A stretch of 64,000 nt of DNA from Lysobacter sp036697405 (GCF_036697405.1 NZ_JBAHWA010000009.1:62001-126000); one strand, 5' to 3'. Shown: positions 45,901-54,154, counted from the first letter of the stretch. Notes: generated from the letters alone by a model not told the origin. Numbers and translations: made by a program.

Positions 45901-48125
45901 TGCTGTCGGCCGAAGCCACGACCACGCTGCAGCCGGGCACGGCCTATGCATTGGACCTGTCGCGTCGCGGTCAGAACGCACGTCTGAGCTTCGCGGGTAG
46001 CGCTGGTCAGACCTTGGCGCTGCGCATCTCTGGCCAGACCACGGTGCCGGCGGCTCGCGACGTCTACTACACCATCAGCAAGCCCGACGGTAGCCTGTTG
46101 CAGGGCGCGGCGGTCAACGCCAACGGCATCTTCAATCTGCACAACCTGCCGGCCAGCGGTAACTACACCGTGTTCGTCGATCCGTACTACGGCGCCACCG
46201 CGTCGGCGCAGCTGACCCTGGTGAACGGCGCCACCGGCGTGCAGGCGCTGGACGGCAGTTCGAGCAACTACGCGACCCAGGTCGTCGGTCAGCAAGCCTC
46301 GTTCACCTTCAACGCCGGCAGCGGCCAGAACGTGGGCATAGGCATCGACCAGCTCAGCTTCGTCGGCGGTACCTCGGCCACGGTCTATGCCTACCGTCCG
46401 GACGGCAGCCAGGCTACGTACGAGACCTGCTACGCGAGCAACGGCGGTTGCGACCTGAATCTGTCCAACCTGGTCGGCGGTACCTACAAGATCGTGGTTG
46501 TGCCGGACAACGGCACGATGAGCTTCCGTGCGACGGCATCGACCGACTTGAGCGCGACGCTGCAGCCCGACACCGCCTATGCGATGAGCCTGACCTACCC
46601 CGGACGCAACGCGCGCCTGTCGTTCGCCGGCAGCGCCGGCCAGACCGTCGCGCTGCGGATCGTCGGCCAGACCACCGTGCCGGCCAATCGCGATCTCTAC
46701 TACAGCATCTACAAGCCGGACGGCACGCTGCTGCAGACGGTCACGGTGCGCACCGCGCTGACCATGAACCTGACGCTTCCGGCCAGCGGCGATTACTTCG
46801 TCTGGGTCGATCCGTACTACGGCGAAACCGCGAACGCGAGCGTGACCCTGGTTTCGGGCGTGACCGGTCTGCAGCAGATCGACGGCGCGGCGGCCAGCTA
46901 CGCCACCCAGACCGTCGCGCAGCAGGTGGTGTTCGGATTCGATGCCGACGCCGGCCAAAACGTCGGTCTGGGCCTGTCGCAGTTCGTCATCGCCGGCGGC
47001 AGCAACGCCACCGTCTACGTCTACCGTCCCGACGGCAGCCAGCTCGGCTACGACACCTGCTATCCGACCTACGGCGGCTGCGATCTGAACCTGACTAACC
47101 TGTCGGGCGGCCGTCATCGCGTGGTGGTGGTGCCCGATGCCGGCACGGTCGGTTTCCAGGCCGCGCTGTCGACCGATCTGGTCGCGACCCTGCAGCCCGA
47201 CACCGCCTACGCCCTGGACCTGTCGCGCAGCGGCCGCAACGCGCGCCTGAGCTTCGCCGGCAGCGCCGGTCAGACGCTGGCCTTGCGGATCGCCGACCAG
47301 ACCACGGTCCCAGCCAGTCGCGACGTGCTCTATGCGGTCTACAAGCCCGACGGCACCTTGCTGCAGTCGGCCAACGTGCGCGGCGCGGCGACCTTAAATC
47401 TGAACCTGCCTGCGAGCGGCGACTACTTCGTCTGGATCGATCCGACGTACGGCGAAACCGCGCTGGCGACCGTGAGCCTCAGCCCGGGCACGATTAACCT
47501 GCTGGAAACCGACGGTGGCTCGATTGCCTATGCGACTCAGACGATCGGCCAGAACCTAGCATTCGATTTCGTCGCCAGCAGCGGGCAGAACCTGGGCCTG
47601 GGCCTGAGCGGCTTGAGCATGAGCGGCGCCACCAGCGCCAGCGTCTACGTCTACCGGCCCGACGGCAGCACCTTGCTCTCCGAGAGCTGCTCGGTCAGCA
47701 CCGGCGGCTGCGATCTCAACCTGGCCAACCTGACGGGCGGAAAGCACCGCGTGGTAGTGGCGCCAGCCCAGGCCACGATCGCGTTCCAGGCCACCTTGAG
47801 CAGCGACCTGACCGGAACATTGCAGCCCAACACCGCTTACGCCCTGGACCTGGCGCGCTACGGACGCAACGCGCGTCTGACGTTCGCCGGCAACGCCGGG
47901 CAGCCGCTGTCGCTGAAGGTGACCGGCCAGACGACCTCGCCGGCCAGTCGCGACGTGTACTACCAGGTCTACAAGCCCGACGGCACGGTGCTGCAGTCGA
48001 ACTGGATACGCGACACCTTGACGGTAAATCTCAACCTGCCCGCCGGTGGCGATTACCTGGTCTGGATCGACCCGGGAAACGGTGAAACCACGACCGCGCA
48101 ACTGACGCTGGTCGTGGCGCCGTAG
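39930..48125 (+). CDS. Giant secreted repeat protein: YD-repeat, two TIG/IPT domains, eleven long tandem repeats
   Basis: About 2,731 aa. The start at 39930 has GGGAGAG six bases upstream; a later ATG at 40035 begins right at the signal peptide (MAAIALCAAFTGSWAFA). After cleavage comes an RHS-like YD stretch ('KYVYDGSGRLVVVTNDAGQ', 'ARYVYDKIGNLLRI'), two IPT/TIG Ig-like domains (residues about 96-180 and 183-262), a linker domain (265-385), then eleven repeats to the end. Each repeat has two parts: one with 'GQNLGLGISD', 'VYVYRPDGSQL' and a Cys pair in C-Y-x-S-x-G-G-C, and one with 'RRGQNARLSFAGSAGQTLAL' and 'YYTVSKPDGSLLQG', like paired PPC-type beta-sandwiches. Probably a surface or extracellular fibre. 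It precedes the RHS toxin gene by 58 bp. No transmembrane or barrel anchor is seen. Confidence 0.88.
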   Translation: MDKLGRGIEPRVLGSSFANRISRCRDNLRLRSRYLMAAIALCAAFTGSWAFAAKYVYDGSGRLVVVTNDAGQSARYVYDKIGNLLRIERLTADQVAVFAFAPARGGVGLPITIQGQGFSATPALNTVSFNGAAATVTSASATELVALVPIGATTGPLTVTVGAQTATGPADFVVDENALPPSINSVSPLVASVGTAITVNGERLHPMPDRTRVLLNGRLAMPGAIANQQLSFPVPVGTGSGRVTVLTPYGRALSDDIVLVSPNGINPADIVASGRLLVDGPAQALSASAANQQVGLLIDGETGLMSSLQFAGLSGTVAYTLYGPNNAVVLSGSVGATTPSVHLPRLNAATYLLLMKPSAVPASWNVALEKNKLLRTVDGPLSVPTTTAYQSKRLIFTAAAGQNLGLGISDYVVGGTASAYSTAYVYRPDGSQLAYETCYQSNNGCEIDLANLAGGTYSITLTAPASGNATMGFKATLSPEITTTLQPDTSYALDLARRGQDGRLTFAGSIGQTLALRIAGQTTLPANQPVYYTVRKPDGSVLQGAAITGNGTFNLANLPVAGNYTVFVDPYYGATATAQLSLLSGVTGAPPLGGEPSAHATAAAGQNAYLSFSASAGQNLGLGISDLVVNGTTSGYSSIYVYRQDGSQLTSETCYQSNGGCELDLLNLAAGNYSVTLTAPASGNGTMSFKATLSAEATATLPLDGAYALELPRRGQNGRYSFAGNAGQTLALRIAGQVTVPATRDVYYTISKPDGTLLQGAAINANGTFNLARLPVSGTYSVFVDPYYGATATAQLNLLTGVTSAATTGGDAVSLATVAAGQNAYLSFTASAGQNLGMGISDLVVNGTTSGYSSIYVYRPDGSQLLSETCYQSNGGCELDLNNLGAGTYSVTLTAPTSGNGSMSFKATLSPEATALLQPDAAYEMSLARRGQNGRYSFAANAGQTLALRIASQVTVPAARDVYYTINKPDGSLLQGAAVNAAGTFNFANLPATGIYTVFVDPYYGATAAAQLTLLSGVTGAPPVGGDASAFATAAAGQQAYFTFSASAGQNLGLGISDYVVAGTTSGYSTVYVYRPDGSQLQTETCYQSNGGCELDLTNLTAGQYSATVSAPSSGNGTMSFKATLSPEATASLQADVAYALDLPRRGQNARLSFAANAGQTVALRIAGQTTTPASRDLYYTVSKPDGSLLQGAAVNANGSFNLANLPVTGTYSIFVDPYYGATATAQLTLASGSTGTTPVDGDPSAFATTAAGQHAYLSFNASAGQNLGLGISDYVVGGTASGYSTVYIYRPDGSQLLSDTCYQGNGGCEFDLINLAPGNYSVTVMSPNGGNGLMSFKATLSAEATATLQPDVAYALDLPRRGQNGRLSFAASAGQTLALRIAGQVTTPASRDVYYTVSKPDGSLLQGSAVNANGTYNFANLPVSGTYSVFIDPYYGATASAQLTLAGGITGSGTVGGATDAYVTAIAGQHAYFSFTASEGQNLGLGISDYVVNGTTSGYSTVYVYRQDGSQLTYETCYQSNGGCELDLPRLGAGSYNVVVQAPAGGNGTMSFKTTLSPDVVATLTAGTAQALDLSRRGQNARLSFNATAGQTVSLQVASQATVPAGRQVYYTVSKPDGTVLQSSAVGASGTLNLANLAASGTYAVFVDPYYGASASALVTQQGGSGDPTPPGPSDPIQDVDSAATTYATQTAGQKIAFDFNASTGQNLGLGIGQLTVTGGSYATIYVYRPDGSQLTVDTCYASNGGCDLNFSNLPGGRYRVQLVPNAGTMSLQAAVSSDLTATLQPDTAYGLNLAQYGRNARLSFAGSAGQSVALRMAGTVTTPVNRDVAYIVYKPDGTSLASGNVRDAATLNLNLPTTGNYRLWLDPLNGEKASGQVTMLTGVTGVPVVGGDPSAHATVAAGQNATLSFSASAGQNLGLGISDYVVNGTTSGYSTVYVYRPDGSQLTYETCYQSYGGCELDLNNLAAGTYTAVVQAPTGGNGSMSFKALLSAEATTTLQPGTAYALDLSRRGQNARLSFAGSAGQTLALRISGQTTVPAARDVYYTISKPDGSLLQGAAVNANGIFNLHNLPASGNYTVFVDPYYGATASAQLTLVNGATGVQALDGSSSNYATQVVGQQASFTFNAGSGQNVGIGIDQLSFVGGTSATVYAYRPDGSQATYETCYASNGGCDLNLSNLVGGTYKIVVVPDNGTMSFRATASTDLSATLQPDTAYAMSLTYPGRNARLSFAGSAGQTVALRIVGQTTVPANRDLYYSIYKPDGTLLQTVTVRTALTMNLTLPASGDYFVWVDPYYGETANASVTLVSGVTGLQQIDGAAASYATQTVAQQVVFGFDADAGQNVGLGLSQFVIAGGSNATVYVYRPDGSQLGYDTCYPTYGGCDLNLTNLSGGRHRVVVVPDAGTVGFQAALSTDLVATLQPDTAYALDLSRSGRNARLSFAGSAGQTLALRIADQTTVPASRDVLYAVYKPDGTLLQSANVRGAATLNLNLPASGDYFVWIDPTYGETALATVSLSPGTINLLETDGGSIAYATQTIGQNLAFDFVASSGQNLGLGLSGLSMSGATSASVYVYRPDGSTLLSESCSVSTGGCDLNLANLTGGKHRVVVAPAQATIAFQATLSSDLTGTLQPNTAYALDLARYGRNARLTFAGNAGQPLSLKVTGQTTSPASRDVYYQVYKPDGTVLQSNWIRDTLTVNLNLPAGGDYLVWIDPGNGETTTAQLTLVVAP
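41130..48122 (+). repeat. In-gene tandem repeat array: type A (648 bp) and type B (630 bp) units
   Basis: The GGYCAGAACCTSGGC landmark starts at 41130, 41778, 42426, 43074, 43722 and 44370 (exactly 648 bp apart), then 45045 (a 27-bp Gly/Pro linker is added), 45675, 46323, 46953 and 47583. Units 1-6 and 8 are type A (216 aa, C-Y-Q-S signature); 7, 9, 10 and 11 are type B (210 aa, D-x-C-Y and R-x-A-R variants). Unit 11 ends the protein after 540 bp. Confidence 0.93.
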
Positions 48126-48183
48126 CGGCAGGCACCCACGGATCGGGATCGAGCAAGCAGCAACAGGGCAACGAGGACTAGCG

Positions 48184-51100
48184 ATGGCACGCATCGGACA
48201 AGGACTGCACAAGAGCTGGCGCTGGGGCGTACTCACGCTGGCGTTGGCGAGCATGGTCGGCGGTGCCTCGCTGGGCATCGGCGAGGCCGGCGCGGCCTTG
48301 GAGCCGTTGCCGGTGACGCTGTCGCAGCGCTTGTCGGCGGAAGCCACGCAGGCGCGCGCGCAACTGCCCGACGGTCGCTGGCTGAGCCTGAGCCGCGACG
48401 GCGGCAGCCTCAGCCTGAGTCGCAGCGAGCCTGCCGGTGATCGCATCCTGCGCAGTTGGAAACTGAGTTCGCCGCGTCGTCTCGCCAGCCTGAGCCTGTT
48501 GCCCAGCGGTCGCGTGCTGATCTGGGGCGGTGTCGATGGCAACGGGCGTGTCCACGCCACCGGTTTGTGGTTCGATCCGGCGCCGCAGACCTTGAGCGCG
48601 GCCGACCGCGTCGACCTGCTGCCGCGCGCCGCGCATACCGCCACCGTGCTCAGCGATGGTCGCCTGTTGGTCGCGGGCGGCTGGTCCACCGGCAGCGAAG
48701 GCATCGCCCAAGCCGAGCTGTGGGACGAGCGCGTGCGCGGCAGCACGCGCGTGGGCAGCGAACTGACCCCGCCGCGACTGGGCCACAGCGCCAGTCTGCA
48801 GGCCGATGGCGGCGTGCGCCTGAGCGGCGGTATCGATGCCCGCGCCCGCGGTTTCGCTAGCGACGTGCGCTACGACGCCACCACTTCGCGTTTCACCGCG
48901 GTCGCCGCGCCGGTCGTGGCCGCCACCGCCGATCGCGCCGCACCGCGTTTGGCCGGATCGCTGCCGCGCGCCGGCGCGCGCGATGTCGATCCCGACTCGC
49001 GTCTGAGCCTGCGTTTCGATCGCGCCCTGCGCGTGAGCGGGCTCAATACCAGCAGCGCGACCCTGTTCGGCCCCGGCGGTCCCACCGCGATCGACGTGGT
49101 GCCGGTGGAGCAGGGGCGTTTGTTGTTCGTCACGCCCAAGCAACCGCTGTTCCCAGATGCAGACTACACCCTGATGCTGGAAGGCGCGTACTCGGCCGAG
49201 GGTAAACCGTTGCCGCTGGTGGCGGTGGATTTCCATACCGCCGCGCTGACCCGTGCGGGCGATCCCAACGCCGCCGACCACGACGACGGCGCGCTGCATC
49301 TGACCACCGGCACCGACGCGTCGGATGCCTGCGCGTCCGGTCCGCGCGGCCTGCCGTGCCGGCGCAGCGACAGCCTGCGCGACGGAGTCTGGACACCGGG
49401 CCAGAACAACACCGACAGCCGCTGGCGCGTCTACGGCGAGGGCTTGGACACGGCGCCGAACAAGGACATGGCGCGGATCGCGGCGCTGTACCAGGTCAGC
49501 GCGCTGCGCGGCCGTGTGCTGCGCGTCGATCAGACCCCGGTCGCGGACGTGGAAGTCAGCGTCGGCGACCGCAGCGCGCGCACCAACGCCGACGGCTGGT
49601 TCCTGCTGTTCGACGCGCCGGCCGGCAGGCAGGAGCTGTACGTCGACGGCACCACCGCCAATCGCGACGGCGTCGAGTACGGCCAGTTCGTGGTCGGCGT
49701 GGACGTCGCCAAGGGCCGTCTTACCGAATTGCCCTACCTGATGCACCTGCCGCGCATCAGCGCGCGCGACAAGGTCAAGATTCCCTCGCCGCTCACGCGC
49801 GACGTGGTGCTCAGCCACCCGGACATGCCGGGGCTGGAAGTCACCATCCCGGCCGGCGCGGTGATCCGCGACCGTAAGGGCCGCCTGGTCACCGAACTGG
49901 CGCTGGTGCCGACGCCGGTCAACCGCGCGCCGTTCCCGGTCGCCGACAACTACCCGATGTACTTCACGGTCGAACCGGGCGGCGCGGTGATCCAAGGCCT
50001 GACACCGGAAGCTGCGAAGGGTGTGCGCGTCGCGTACCCGAACTACGACGGCCATAAGCCGGGCACCCAGTCCGATTTCTGGATCTACGATCCCAGCGAG
50101 GGCTGGCGCATTTACGGACACGGCCGCGTAGGCCAGGACGGCCGTCAGTTCGTGCCGGAGCAGGGCGTGGCCCTGCAACAGACCATGGGCGGCAGCTACA
50201 CCGTGCCCAGCGACGATCCGCCGCCGGAGCCGGATCAGCCCAATTGCAACGAAGGCTGCGGCTCCTCGGGCTCGGGAGGTGGCGCGGTCGCGGGCGACCC
50301 GATCGATCTGGCCACCGGTTCGTTCCTGCACAGCGCCAGCGACATCACGATCACCGACTCGATCTCGATCGGCCTGGCCCGCAGCTACCGCCAGCACGAC
50401 GCACGCAAGCGCGCCTTCGGTATCGGCACCGCGTCCAACTACGACTACTCCCTGCACGCGCCGGCCGGCTACAACGAAATGTGGATGGTGCTGCCGAACG
50501 GTTCGTTCGTGCGCTTCGACCGCATCTCCGGATCCGGCGGTACCGGCGAATGGCGCCAGAACGGTTCGTCGACCGCGTTCGGCGCTGCTGTGCTGAACCA
50601 TGCCAACGACACGACTTGGGGCCACGGCTACTGGATGCGCCTGCGCAACGGCTCGCGCATGTTCTTTGGTTCCGGTTTCTACAACGGCGGCCGCTCGCCC
50701 TTGCGCGGCATCGAGGATCGCGCCGGCAACCGCATCGACCTGTCGTTCGAGGCCGGCTTGCTGAAGAAGATCACCTCGCCTAGTGGTCGCACCATCACCC
50801 TGACCTACGACAGCGGCAACCGCATCGCCACGGCCAAGGACCATACCGGGCGCACCTGGTCCTACCAGTACACCGACGGCATGCTCAGCCGCGTCACCTA
50901 TCCAGACAACACTTTCGAGGCCTATACATACGACTTGATGTTCGGCGCCGTCGGCACGCCCAGTTCCGGGCAGGTGATCGCACACAACTTCAAGTCGCTG
51001 ACCAATCGGCGCGGGTATCGCGAGGTACTCAACACCTACACCAACATCGCCAGCGGCCAGCCGGACGTTCTGGGCAAGGTCACCAAGCAGACCCTGGCCG

Positions 51101-53670
51101 ACGGCAACGAGATCTCGATCGATTACCTGCACGACGATGGCACCAACACCGGCGTGCTGGTCACCCAGCCCGATGGCCGCAAGCGTCGGCTGGTGTTCGG
51201 ACCGGGTCGCTATCCGGTCAGCGACACGGTCGGCTACGGTACCGCGCAGGCGCAGACCGTGCGGTTCGAGCGCGCGGCGGGATCGGAGAAGATCAGCGCG
51301 CGCGTCGACGCCCAGGGGCGCCGCACCGAGTTCCAGTACAACGCGCTTGGCCTGACCACGCAGGTGAAGTATCTGGCGGGCACGCCCGACGCAAAGACGG
51401 TCAATATCACCTACACCGCCGACGGCGATCTGGCCAGCGTCACCGATCCGTTCAACCGAACCACCACGCTGAACTACGTCGATCGTTGCCTGAATCGCGT
51501 CACCGACCCGCTCAATCGCGTCATCCAGATCAGCTGCAACGGCAACGGTCAGCCCTTGAGCGTGACCGATCCGGCGGGCAACACCACGTACTACCACTAC
51601 GACGGCTTCGAGCTGACCGCGGTGGTGGATCCGTTGGGTCGCGCTACCGGCTTCGCTTACGACGCGCTCGGGCGGCTGGTGGTCGTGCGCGGCCAGGATG
51701 GCAAGATCCTGCGCCGCGAGTACGACGTCAGCGGACGCATCAAGAAGATCGTCGACGCCGATGGCAACGCCACCGACATGGCGTACGACAACAACGGCAA
51801 CCTCGCCGCTGTGCTGTTGCCGCACGGAAATGGCGTGACCTACGGCTACGACAATCGCGACCGCATGACCGAGCGGCGCGATGCTCTCAACCAGGCCGAG
51901 GCCTGGTCCTACGACGCCATCGGCCGCGTGTCCGCCTACACCGATCGCAAGCAGCAGACCACGTCGTTCGTCTACGACGCGCTCGGCCGCCCATCCACCA
52001 CGACCTACGCCGATGGCAGCACCCAGACGGCTACCTACGATGCCGCCGACCGTCTACTGCAGCTGGAGGACAGCGTTTCCGGAACCCTGAGCTGGCAGTA
52101 CGACGTTTACGATCGCGTGCTGCAGGCCGCCAGTCCCGAAGGCACGGTCACCTACGAGTACGACGGTCTCGGTCGCCGCACCGGCATGACCGCCGGCAGC
52201 CAGGCCAAGGTCGAATATCAGTACAACGCCGCCGACCAGCTCACCCGTATCCTGCAGGGCAGCGAAGTGGTGGATATTCAGTACGACGCGCTCGGCCGGC
52301 GTTCGCAGCTGACCCTGCCCAACGGCGTGAAGGCCGGCTATGCCTACGACGCGGCGAGTCAGGTGACCGGCATCGCCTACCTCAAGCCGAATGGAAGCCC
52401 GCTCGGTGATCTGGGTTACGCCTACAACCAGGTCGGACAGCGAGTCGCTCAGACCGGCAGCCTGTCCGGCAACTTGTTGCCCGCGGCGAGCACCGGCAAC
52501 GTCTTCGACGACAACAACCGCCAAACCCAGTACCACGGCGCGGCGCTCAGCTACGACGCCAACGGCAACCTGATCGACGACGGCCAGCGTACCTACGAAT
52601 GGGACGCGCGCGATCAGCTGGCGGCAATTCGACAGGGCACGCAGTTGGTCGCCAGCTTCACGTACGACGCCCTCGGCCGTCGCAAGATCAAGGTCGAAGG
52701 CGGGCAGGGCACGGCCTATCTGTACGACGGCGCAGATCCGGTGCAGGAGACTCGCGGCACCGCGATCACCGGCATCCTGACCGGCGCGGATATCGACGAA
52801 CGCTTTTCGCGTACCGACGGCAACGGCCGCGCCTACTTCCTGACCGACGCCATTGGTAGCACGCGCGGTTTGAGCGACGCCGCAGGCGAGCTGGTGCAGC
52901 GCTACGACTACACGCCGTACGGCCAAACCCAGGCCAGCCTCGGCAGTTCCAACAATCCTTACCAGTACACCGGTCGCGAGTTGGACGAGAGCGGCCTGTA
53001 CCACTACCGGGCCCGCTACTACCACCCGGGCATGGGGCGGTTCATCAGCGAGGATCCGCTCGGCTTCGGCGGCGGGGACGTCAATCTCTACGCCTATGTC
53101 GCTGGCGATCCGGTGTCCTATAACGACCCGACCGGCAAGTTCATCAACTTCCTGATCGGTGCCGGTATCGGCTTCGGCGTCGATGTGGCCTTGCAGCTGA
53201 TACAAAACGGCGGCAACTGGGACTGCATCAACTGGGGTCAAGCGGGCATCTCCGCCGCTCTCGGCGCGGTCGGCGGCGGTCTGGCGTCGCGTGGATTGGT
53301 CAATTTCACCAAGGGCCTGTCGAACGCGACCAAGGGGCAGATCGGCGAGACCTTGTCGCTGGCCAACAACTGGGCAAAGGGCAGTCGCTTGATCGAGACA
53401 CAGACGCGAAGCATCCCCGGGTACCGAACGGTGGTCGACAGCACCTGGAGATCGATACGCGGCACCACCTACTACGTCGAGTCCAAGTTCGGTACCTCCG
53501 GACTGACCAAGGCCCAGCGCGCGGCCGCCAACGGCATGGGCGACCTCTACCACGTGGAGCGATGGGGTTACGGCTTCGTCGGCAACGCCGGCGCGGTCGG
53601 TGGCGGCGCGGCGGGCGGAGCGGCCGGCAATGCGCTACCCGGCGGCGGGGGCGGGTGTGGCTGCCAGTAG
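48184..53670 (+). CDS. Sec-exported RHS polymorphic toxin with nuclease-like C-terminal tip
   Basis: The 1,828-aa product has a signal peptide (to about residue 38), Kelch-like blades ('GRVLIWGGVDGNGRV', 'DGRLLVAGGW'), a Big-type Ig domain (about 265-350), a carboxypeptidase-regulatory-like domain ('LRGRVLRVDQTPVADVEVSV', 440-500), and a DUF6531-type start of the RHS shell ('GDPIDLATGSFLHSASDI', about 700). Many YD repeats follow, then the RHS core ending 'RYYHPGMGRFISEDPLGFGG' and 'NLYAYVAGDPVSYNDPTG' at about 1648. The variable tip has a hydrophobic Gly-rich segment, then 'KGQIGETL' (E1722), 'VVDSTW' (D1752) and 'YYVESKFG' (E1766, K1768), a PD-(D/E)XK nuclease pattern. It ends in a Gly-rich GGGGGCGCQ tail. 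No VgrG or PAAR part is seen, so it resembles WapA-type secreted RHS toxins. The candidate immunity gene overlaps its end. Confidence 0.9.
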   Translation: MARIGQGLHKSWRWGVLTLALASMVGGASLGIGEAGAALEPLPVTLSQRLSAEATQARAQLPDGRWLSLSRDGGSLSLSRSEPAGDRILRSWKLSSPRRLASLSLLPSGRVLIWGGVDGNGRVHATGLWFDPAPQTLSAADRVDLLPRAAHTATVLSDGRLLVAGGWSTGSEGIAQAELWDERVRGSTRVGSELTPPRLGHSASLQADGGVRLSGGIDARARGFASDVRYDATTSRFTAVAAPVVAATADRAAPRLAGSLPRAGARDVDPDSRLSLRFDRALRVSGLNTSSATLFGPGGPTAIDVVPVEQGRLLFVTPKQPLFPDADYTLMLEGAYSAEGKPLPLVAVDFHTAALTRAGDPNAADHDDGALHLTTGTDASDACASGPRGLPCRRSDSLRDGVWTPGQNNTDSRWRVYGEGLDTAPNKDMARIAALYQVSALRGRVLRVDQTPVADVEVSVGDRSARTNADGWFLLFDAPAGRQELYVDGTTANRDGVEYGQFVVGVDVAKGRLTELPYLMHLPRISARDKVKIPSPLTRDVVLSHPDMPGLEVTIPAGAVIRDRKGRLVTELALVPTPVNRAPFPVADNYPMYFTVEPGGAVIQGLTPEAAKGVRVAYPNYDGHKPGTQSDFWIYDPSEGWRIYGHGRVGQDGRQFVPEQGVALQQTMGGSYTVPSDDPPPEPDQPNCNEGCGSSGSGGGAVAGDPIDLATGSFLHSASDITITDSISIGLARSYRQHDARKRAFGIGTASNYDYSLHAPAGYNEMWMVLPNGSFVRFDRISGSGGTGEWRQNGSSTAFGAAVLNHANDTTWGHGYWMRLRNGSRMFFGSGFYNGGRSPLRGIEDRAGNRIDLSFEAGLLKKITSPSGRTITLTYDSGNRIATAKDHTGRTWSYQYTDGMLSRVTYPDNTFEAYTYDLMFGAVGTPSSGQVIAHNFKSLTNRRGYREVLNTYTNIASGQPDVLGKVTKQTLADGNEISIDYLHDDGTNTGVLVTQPDGRKRRLVFGPGRYPVSDTVGYGTAQAQTVRFERAAGSEKISARVDAQGRRTEFQYNALGLTTQVKYLAGTPDAKTVNITYTADGDLASVTDPFNRTTTLNYVDRCLNRVTDPLNRVIQISCNGNGQPLSVTDPAGNTTYYHYDGFELTAVVDPLGRATGFAYDALGRLVVVRGQDGKILRREYDVSGRIKKIVDADGNATDMAYDNNGNLAAVLLPHGNGVTYGYDNRDRMTERRDALNQAEAWSYDAIGRVSAYTDRKQQTTSFVYDALGRPSTTTYADGSTQTATYDAADRLLQLEDSVSGTLSWQYDVYDRVLQAASPEGTVTYEYDGLGRRTGMTAGSQAKVEYQYNAADQLTRILQGSEVVDIQYDALGRRSQLTLPNGVKAGYAYDAASQVTGIAYLKPNGSPLGDLGYAYNQVGQRVAQTGSLSGNLLPAASTGNVFDDNNRQTQYHGAALSYDANGNLIDDGQRTYEWDARDQLAAIRQGTQLVASFTYDALGRRKIKVEGGQGTAYLYDGADPVQETRGTAITGILTGADIDERFSRTDGNGRAYFLTDAIGSTRGLSDAAGELVQRYDYTPYGQTQASLGSSNNPYQYTGRELDESGLYHYRARYYHPGMGRFISEDPLGFGGGDVNLYAYVAGDPVSYNDPTGKFINFLIGAGIGFGVDVALQLIQNGGNWDCINWGQAGISAALGAVGGGLASRGLVNFTKGLSNATKGQIGETLSLANNWAKGSRLIETQTRSIPGYRTVVDSTWRSIRGTTYYVESKFGTSGLTKAQRAAANGMGDLYHVERWGYGFVGNAGAVGGGAAGGAAGNALPGGGGGCGCQ

Positions 53671-54154
53671 CGGTTCGGCCAGGAATGGATTGCTGGCGGC
53701 GCTCGAGCGCCGCCTGGTACCGGAACTGGCGCGGCGCGGATTCGAATCCGTGCCGCTGGACGCGGAGGATCGGCGTGCGGGCGAGATCCGTAAGGCGTTT
53801 CCGTTCGGCCGCTGTCGCCGACGCGGTCAGCAGGGCTACGACCAGGTCGAGATCCAGATCGACAAGCGCAGTGGCGATGCGTTTCGATTGAACTTCGCCG
53901 CAGTGCCCGCCGCGGGCATTCCGCACCCGGCCGGACATGTCCGCGCGGAGGATGCGTGGATCCACTACCTGGAGCGGTACTGCACGCTCTACCGGCATCC
54001 GCTGTTCCGGACCTGGTTTTCCCCGCGCGGATGGTGGGGGTTCGGAGCAGGCTCGGATATCGCCGCACCGGTCGACGAAGCGATCGCCCTGTTGCCGGAG
54101 ATCGACGCGTTTTTCGCCGAGGGCAAGATCGGCCCGCACGTGCGATGCGTCTAG
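53657..54154 (+). CDS. Probable immunity protein for the RHS toxin (DUF4304-like)
   Basis: The 165-aa product starts at GTG (53657), 14 bases before the end of the RHS gene, with a G-rich ribosome-binding stretch just upstream. It is cytoplasmic: no signal or membrane helix. The N-terminal helix and strand pattern ('NGLLAALERRLVPELARRGF', 'AFPFGRCRRRGQQGYDQVEIQ', 'FRLNFAAVPAAGIPHPAGHV') resembles DUF4304-type proteins, and it ends 'ALLPEIDAFFAEGKIGPHVRC'. The position directly after a polymorphic toxin tip is where immunity genes sit, and a cytoplasmic protein fits a nuclease toxin. An upstream ATG at 53630 is possible but would lengthen the overlap. Confidence 0.75.
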   Translation: MAASSGSARNGLLAALERRLVPELARRGFESVPLDAEDRRAGEIRKAFPFGRCRRRGQQGYDQVEIQIDKRSGDAFRLNFAAVPAAGIPHPAGHVRAEDAWIHYLERYCTLYRHPLFRTWFSPRGWWGFGAGSDIAAPVDEAIALLPEIDAFFAEGKIGPHVRCV

